Of a stretch of DNA of 64,000 nucleotides, positions 61,758-64,000 are shown in pieces; the first letter of the stretch is position 1; every line of letters starts with the position of its first letter. The stretch lies in NCBI RefSeq assembly GCF_002102395.1, contig NZ_LQPZ01000037.1, positions 1 through 64,000 on the forward strand, read 5' to 3'. The translations under genes were made by a program, and so were the position numbers. A model generated the notes under the pieces. It was not told the DNA's origin, did no database searches, and saw only the letters and a list, made by a program, of their open reading frames with translations. The DNA comes from Mycolicibacillus trivialis. Lineage in GTDB: Bacteria; Actinomycetota; Actinomycetes; Mycobacteriales; Mycobacteriaceae.

Positions 61758-62612
61758 GTGACCCCGGAGCCGCCCCCTGAACACGTGCTGGTGGCATTCG
61801 GGCTGAGCGATGAGCGGCCGGAGCCGCTCGGTGTCAGCTGGGAAGGCGGCTGGCGCTGCGGTGAGGTGGTGTTGTCGCTGGTTGCCGACAACGCGCGGGC
61901 CGCATGGTCAGCCCGGGTGCGTGAGACCCTCTTCGTCGACGGGGTGCGCCTCGCCCGTCCGGTCCGCTCGTCCGACGGCCGCTACGTGGTCGCCGGCTGG
62001 CGCGCGGACACGTTCGTGGCCGGCGTCCCCGAGCCGCGGCACGACGAGGTGGTCTCCACCGGGATCCGGCTACACGAGGCCACCAGCAAACTCGAGCGGC
62101 CCCGGTTCCTCACCCAGGCGCCGACGCTGCCGTGGAGCGAGGTCGACGTGTTCAGCGTGGCCGACCGGGCCGCGTGGGAGGAACGTCCGCTGCAGGCGCT
62201 GCCGCCCGGCGCCCAGGTCGCGCCCGGCTCCGCCGACGGGCAGCGCTCCGTCGAGCTGATCAACCAGCTGGCCGGGCTGCGCCGGCCGACCCGCAGTGCC
62301 GCCCAACTGGTCCACGGCGACCTCTACGGGACGGTGTTGTTCGCCGGCAGCGCTGCCCCCGGCATCACCGACATCACCCCGTACTGGCGGCCGCCGTCGT
62401 GGGCCGCCGGTGTGGTGGTCGTCGACGCCCTGTCGTGGGGGGAGGCCGACGACGGGCTCATCGAGCGCTGGGAGGCGCTGCCGGAATGGCCGCAGATGCT
62501 GCTGCGTGCGTTGATCTTCCGGCTGGCCGTCCACGCCCTGCATCCGCGCTCCACCGCCGAGGCGTTCCCGGGGCTGGCGCGGACCGCCGCGCTGGTGCGG
62601 TTGATGCTGTAG
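61758..62612 (+). CDS. TIGR02569-type aminoglycoside-phosphotransferase-fold protein
   Basis: 284-aa protein with APH/kinase-like landmarks: LVHGDLYGTVLFAG (HGDxxxxNVLF-like) and GITDITPYWRPPSWAAGVVVVDALSWG. The catalytic Asp in HGD is kept but the usual N after it is not. Function unknown; it belongs to an actinobacterial family beside moeZ in M. tuberculosis (Rv3205c, from memory). ATG/GTG 61758; 35 bp after moeZ. Confidence 0.8.
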   Translation: MTPEPPPEHVLVAFGLSDERPEPLGVSWEGGWRCGEVVLSLVADNARAAWSARVRETLFVDGVRLARPVRSSDGRYVVAGWRADTFVAGVPEPRHDEVVSTGIRLHEATSKLERPRFLTQAPTLPWSEVDVFSVADRAAWEERPLQALPPGAQVAPGSADGQRSVELINQLAGLRRPTRSAAQLVHGDLYGTVLFAGSAAPGITDITPYWRPPSWAAGVVVVDALSWGEADDGLIERWEALPEWPQMLLRALIFRLAVHALHPRSTAEAFPGLARTAALVRLML

Positions 62613-62616
62613 CGGC

Positions 62617-62922
62617 TCAACCCGGCGGGAACCGGTGCCGCATGGCGGCGAGGTCGACCCGGTCTGCCTCGGCGCGCACCCCTTCGGCGCGCAACCGCGC
62701 CAGTTGCTCGGTCCGCAGGTGCGGCGCCGGTCGCCCGGACGCGCGGATCACCCGGTGCCAGGGCAGATCGGCGCCGTCGACCCGCAGGATCCAGCCGACG
62801 ATGCGCGGGTTGGTCACCCCGGCCGCCACGGCGACGTCGCCGTAGGTGGCGACCCGCCCGGCCGGGATCGCCGCGACCAGCGCCCGGACCGCCTCGACCT
62901 GCGCCTCGGTGATCGCGGCCAT
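62617..62922 (-). CDS. Alkyltransferase-like protein (Atl, Rv3204-like)
   Basis: 101-aa protein of the MGMT DNA-binding domain, TYGDVAVAAGVTNPRIVGWIL with the helix-turn-helix and LPWHRVIRASGR. The MGMT active-site PCHRV is PWHRV: Cys is Trp, so it cannot transfer alkyl groups and probably flags O6-alkylguanine for nucleotide excision repair. Starts 2 bp after the hydrolase stop on the same strand. Confidence 0.93.
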   Translation of the reverse strand: MAAITEAQVEAVRALVAAIPAGRVATYGDVAVAAGVTNPRIVGWILRVDGADLPWHRVIRASGRPAPHLRTEQLARLRAEGVRAEADRVDLAAMRHRFPPG

Positions 62923-62924
62923 CG

Positions 62925-63719
62925 TCAGCTCGGCAGCCGCGCCCGGATCAGCGCGGCCACCTCCGCGGGACGGGCCTGGGCGACCATGTGCAGGCAGTCC
63001 AGGTCCACCAACTCGAACTCGGCGCCGAGCCGCCGGGCCAGACCGTCGATGAGTTCGGTGCCGACGTAGGGCGGGTCGGTGGCGGTGGCGCGCACCAGGG
63101 TGGTCGGGATGCCCGCGGCCGGCCAGACGACGTCGCGGGCCAGTTCACTCCAGTAGGACATCGTGGCGGGCAGGCTCATCCGCCAGCTGCGGCGGCCGCC
63201 GGGCAGGACGACCAGGTGGTCGTCGAGTTCGGCGTCCAACAGCGCCGGGTCGACGTCGGCCCACGCACCGTGCGCCTTCTCGGCGCGGGCCTCCGCCGCG
63301 TCGGGGTAGTCCGGAGAGGCCCACGTCGCTTCGGCGATCCGGCGCATCCAGGCGCCGTCGAGCCCGGCCGCCGGATCGAGCAGCACCAGCGACGCCACCA
63401 GATCGGGCCGAGCCGCCGCCAACGCCAACGCGATCGCGCCGCCGAACGAGTGGCCCACGACCACGACCGGGCCCGTCGCCTCCCGCTCGGTGAGGGCGGC
63501 CAGCGCGGCCACGTTGGCGTCGATGGTCCACGGCGCATCCCAGGAGGAGTGACCGTGCCCGATCAGATCCGGGGCGAGGACGGCGACGTCGGCGAGTCGG
63601 CTCTCGGCCAGCGCCCGCCAGCGCCCGCCGTGGCCGGTCAGGCCGTGCAGGGCCAGCACCCGGGCCGGGCCGGGTGGGCCGAAACGGTGTGCGTGCAAGA
63701 CATCGGTCACCCGTGTCAT
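62925..63719 (-). CDS. Alpha/beta hydrolase (LipV-like)
   Basis: 264-aa alpha/beta hydrolase. Oxyanion LHGLTGHGGRW, nucleophile elbow GHSFGG (Ser in GxSxG), acid and His near the C-terminus (ELVDLDCLHMVAQARP). Start ATG 63719; longer frame upstream runs into the MerR gene. Substrate unknown. Forms a minus-strand set: MerR, hydrolase, Atl. Confidence 0.9.
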   Translation of the reverse strand: MTRVTDVLHAHRFGPPGPARVLALHGLTGHGGRWRALAESRLADVAVLAPDLIGHGHSSWDAPWTIDANVAALAALTEREATGPVVVVGHSFGGAIALALAAARPDLVASLVLLDPAAGLDGAWMRRIAEATWASPDYPDAAEARAEKAHGAWADVDPALLDAELDDHLVVLPGGRRSWRMSLPATMSYWSELARDVVWPAAGIPTTLVRATATDPPYVGTELIDGLARRLGAEFELVDLDCLHMVAQARPAEVAALIRARLPS

Positions 63720-63732
63720 GCTGCCGCACCGG

Positions 63733-64000
63733 TCAGTTCCGGCGGCGGCGGGTCGGCGTGCGAACGGTGTCGGTACTCGACCGGGCTTCGCGCAGCCTGG
63801 CATTGTCCGAGCGCAGCTTGGTGTTGTCGGCGTCCAGTTGGGTGTTGCGGTGTTCGAGATCCAAGATTTGGCCGACCCCGGCCAGGTTGACGCCCTGGTC
63901 GACCAGTTCGCTGATCCGCCGGACACGATCGAGATCGTCGTCGCTGTAGCGGCGGGTGCCGCCCTCGGTGCGGTCGGGGGTCAGCAGGCCCCACCGTTCG
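63733..64000 (-). CDS. MerR-family regulator, HspR-like (5' end beyond window)
   Basis: The minus strand from the right edge reads ...ERWGLLTPDRTEGGTRRYSD, then DDLDRVRRISELVDQGVNLAGVGQIL, a coiled coil and a basic tail TPTRRRRN. The GGTRRY and QGVNLAGV strings are close to recalled HspR of M. tuberculosis. About 88 codons are visible and the N-terminal HTH is outside the window. 13 bp upstream of the hydrolase, so it may regulate it; it has no counterpart that I recall next to Rv3203. Confidence 0.8.
   Translation of the reverse strand, partial: ERWGLLTPDRTEGGTRRYSDDDLDRVRRISELVDQGVNLAGVGQILDLEHRNTQLDADNTKLRSDNARLREARSSTDTVRTPTRRRRN

Overview
The window is high-GC actinobacterial DNA whose genes and gene order mark it as a mycobacterium (family Mycobacteriaceae). 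From memory of the M. tuberculosis map, it is largely collinear, in inverted orientation, with the stretch Rv3259 to Rv3203: pmmA-manA, alkB-rubredoxin-TetR, sahH, tmk-mtrA-mtrB-lpqB, comF-like, hpf, secA1, a WS/DGAT gene, ppk2, the reductase-desA3 pair, rsgA-aroA, SRAP, sigH-rshA, a biotinylated carrier protein, pdtaS, whiB1, lipid kinase, entC, a histidine phosphatase, parA-like, DEAD helicase, fasR, moeZ, and an alkyltransferase-like gene with an alpha/beta hydrolase. No rRNA, tRNA, CRISPR array, prophage or insertion sequence was seen. No non-coding stretch exceeds 300 bp.

Layout. 1-5.8 kb: GDP-mannose precursor supply (pmmA, TobH-like, manA) and a cation diffusion facilitator. 5.8-9.5 kb: amino acid permease, then the first alkane hydroxylase operon (alkB-rubB-TetR). 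9.6-11.1 kb: sahH. 11.2-16.2 kb: an inserted hypoxia/NO module (dosR, dosS, Acg-like nitroreductase, tgs1) with three DosR-box-like sites in the divergent promoter. 16.2-21.0 kb: tmk and mtrA-mtrB-lpqB. 21.1-24.8 kb: a minus-strand operon of quinol-dependent NO reductase, a cysteine-containing membrane protein and a slipin, with a DosR-like box upstream. 25.0-29.4 kb: comF-like, hpf, secA1. 30.1-35.5 kb: WS/DGAT-ppk2-DUF6912-reductase-desA3, with two matching palindromic operators. 35.5-41.8 kb: rsgA, aroA, SRAP, a second alkane hydroxylase operon (alkB-rubA-rubB), an SDR and YbaK. 42-46.6 kb: sigH-rshA, ribosomal protein bL37, biotin carrier, pdtaS, whiB1, lipid kinase. 46.8-50.4 kb: an ectABCD operon fused by translational overlap to a membrane protein gene. 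50.4-64 kb: entC region, parA-like, helicase, ferritin-like protein, fasR, DUF3152 metalloprotease, moeZ, and a minus-strand cluster running off the right edge with a partial HspR-like MerR gene.

Compared with the remembered M. tuberculosis backbone, the accessory additions are the DosRS/tgs1 cluster, the norB operon, the second alkB operon and ectABCD. Together they suggest an environmental or opportunistic mycobacterium equipped for microaerobic and NO stress, alkane use and osmotic stress. The most interesting signals are: (i) two inverted alkB-rubredoxin modules 30 kb apart, where the first has lost rubA and AlkB ends in a sequence resembling a rubredoxin C-terminus; (ii) a DosR-like box before the NO reductase operon, matching the DosRS module nearby; (iii) paired perfect or near-perfect operators framing the desaturase electron-transfer genes; and (iv) a GlnR/MtrA-like site upstream of the ectoine operon.
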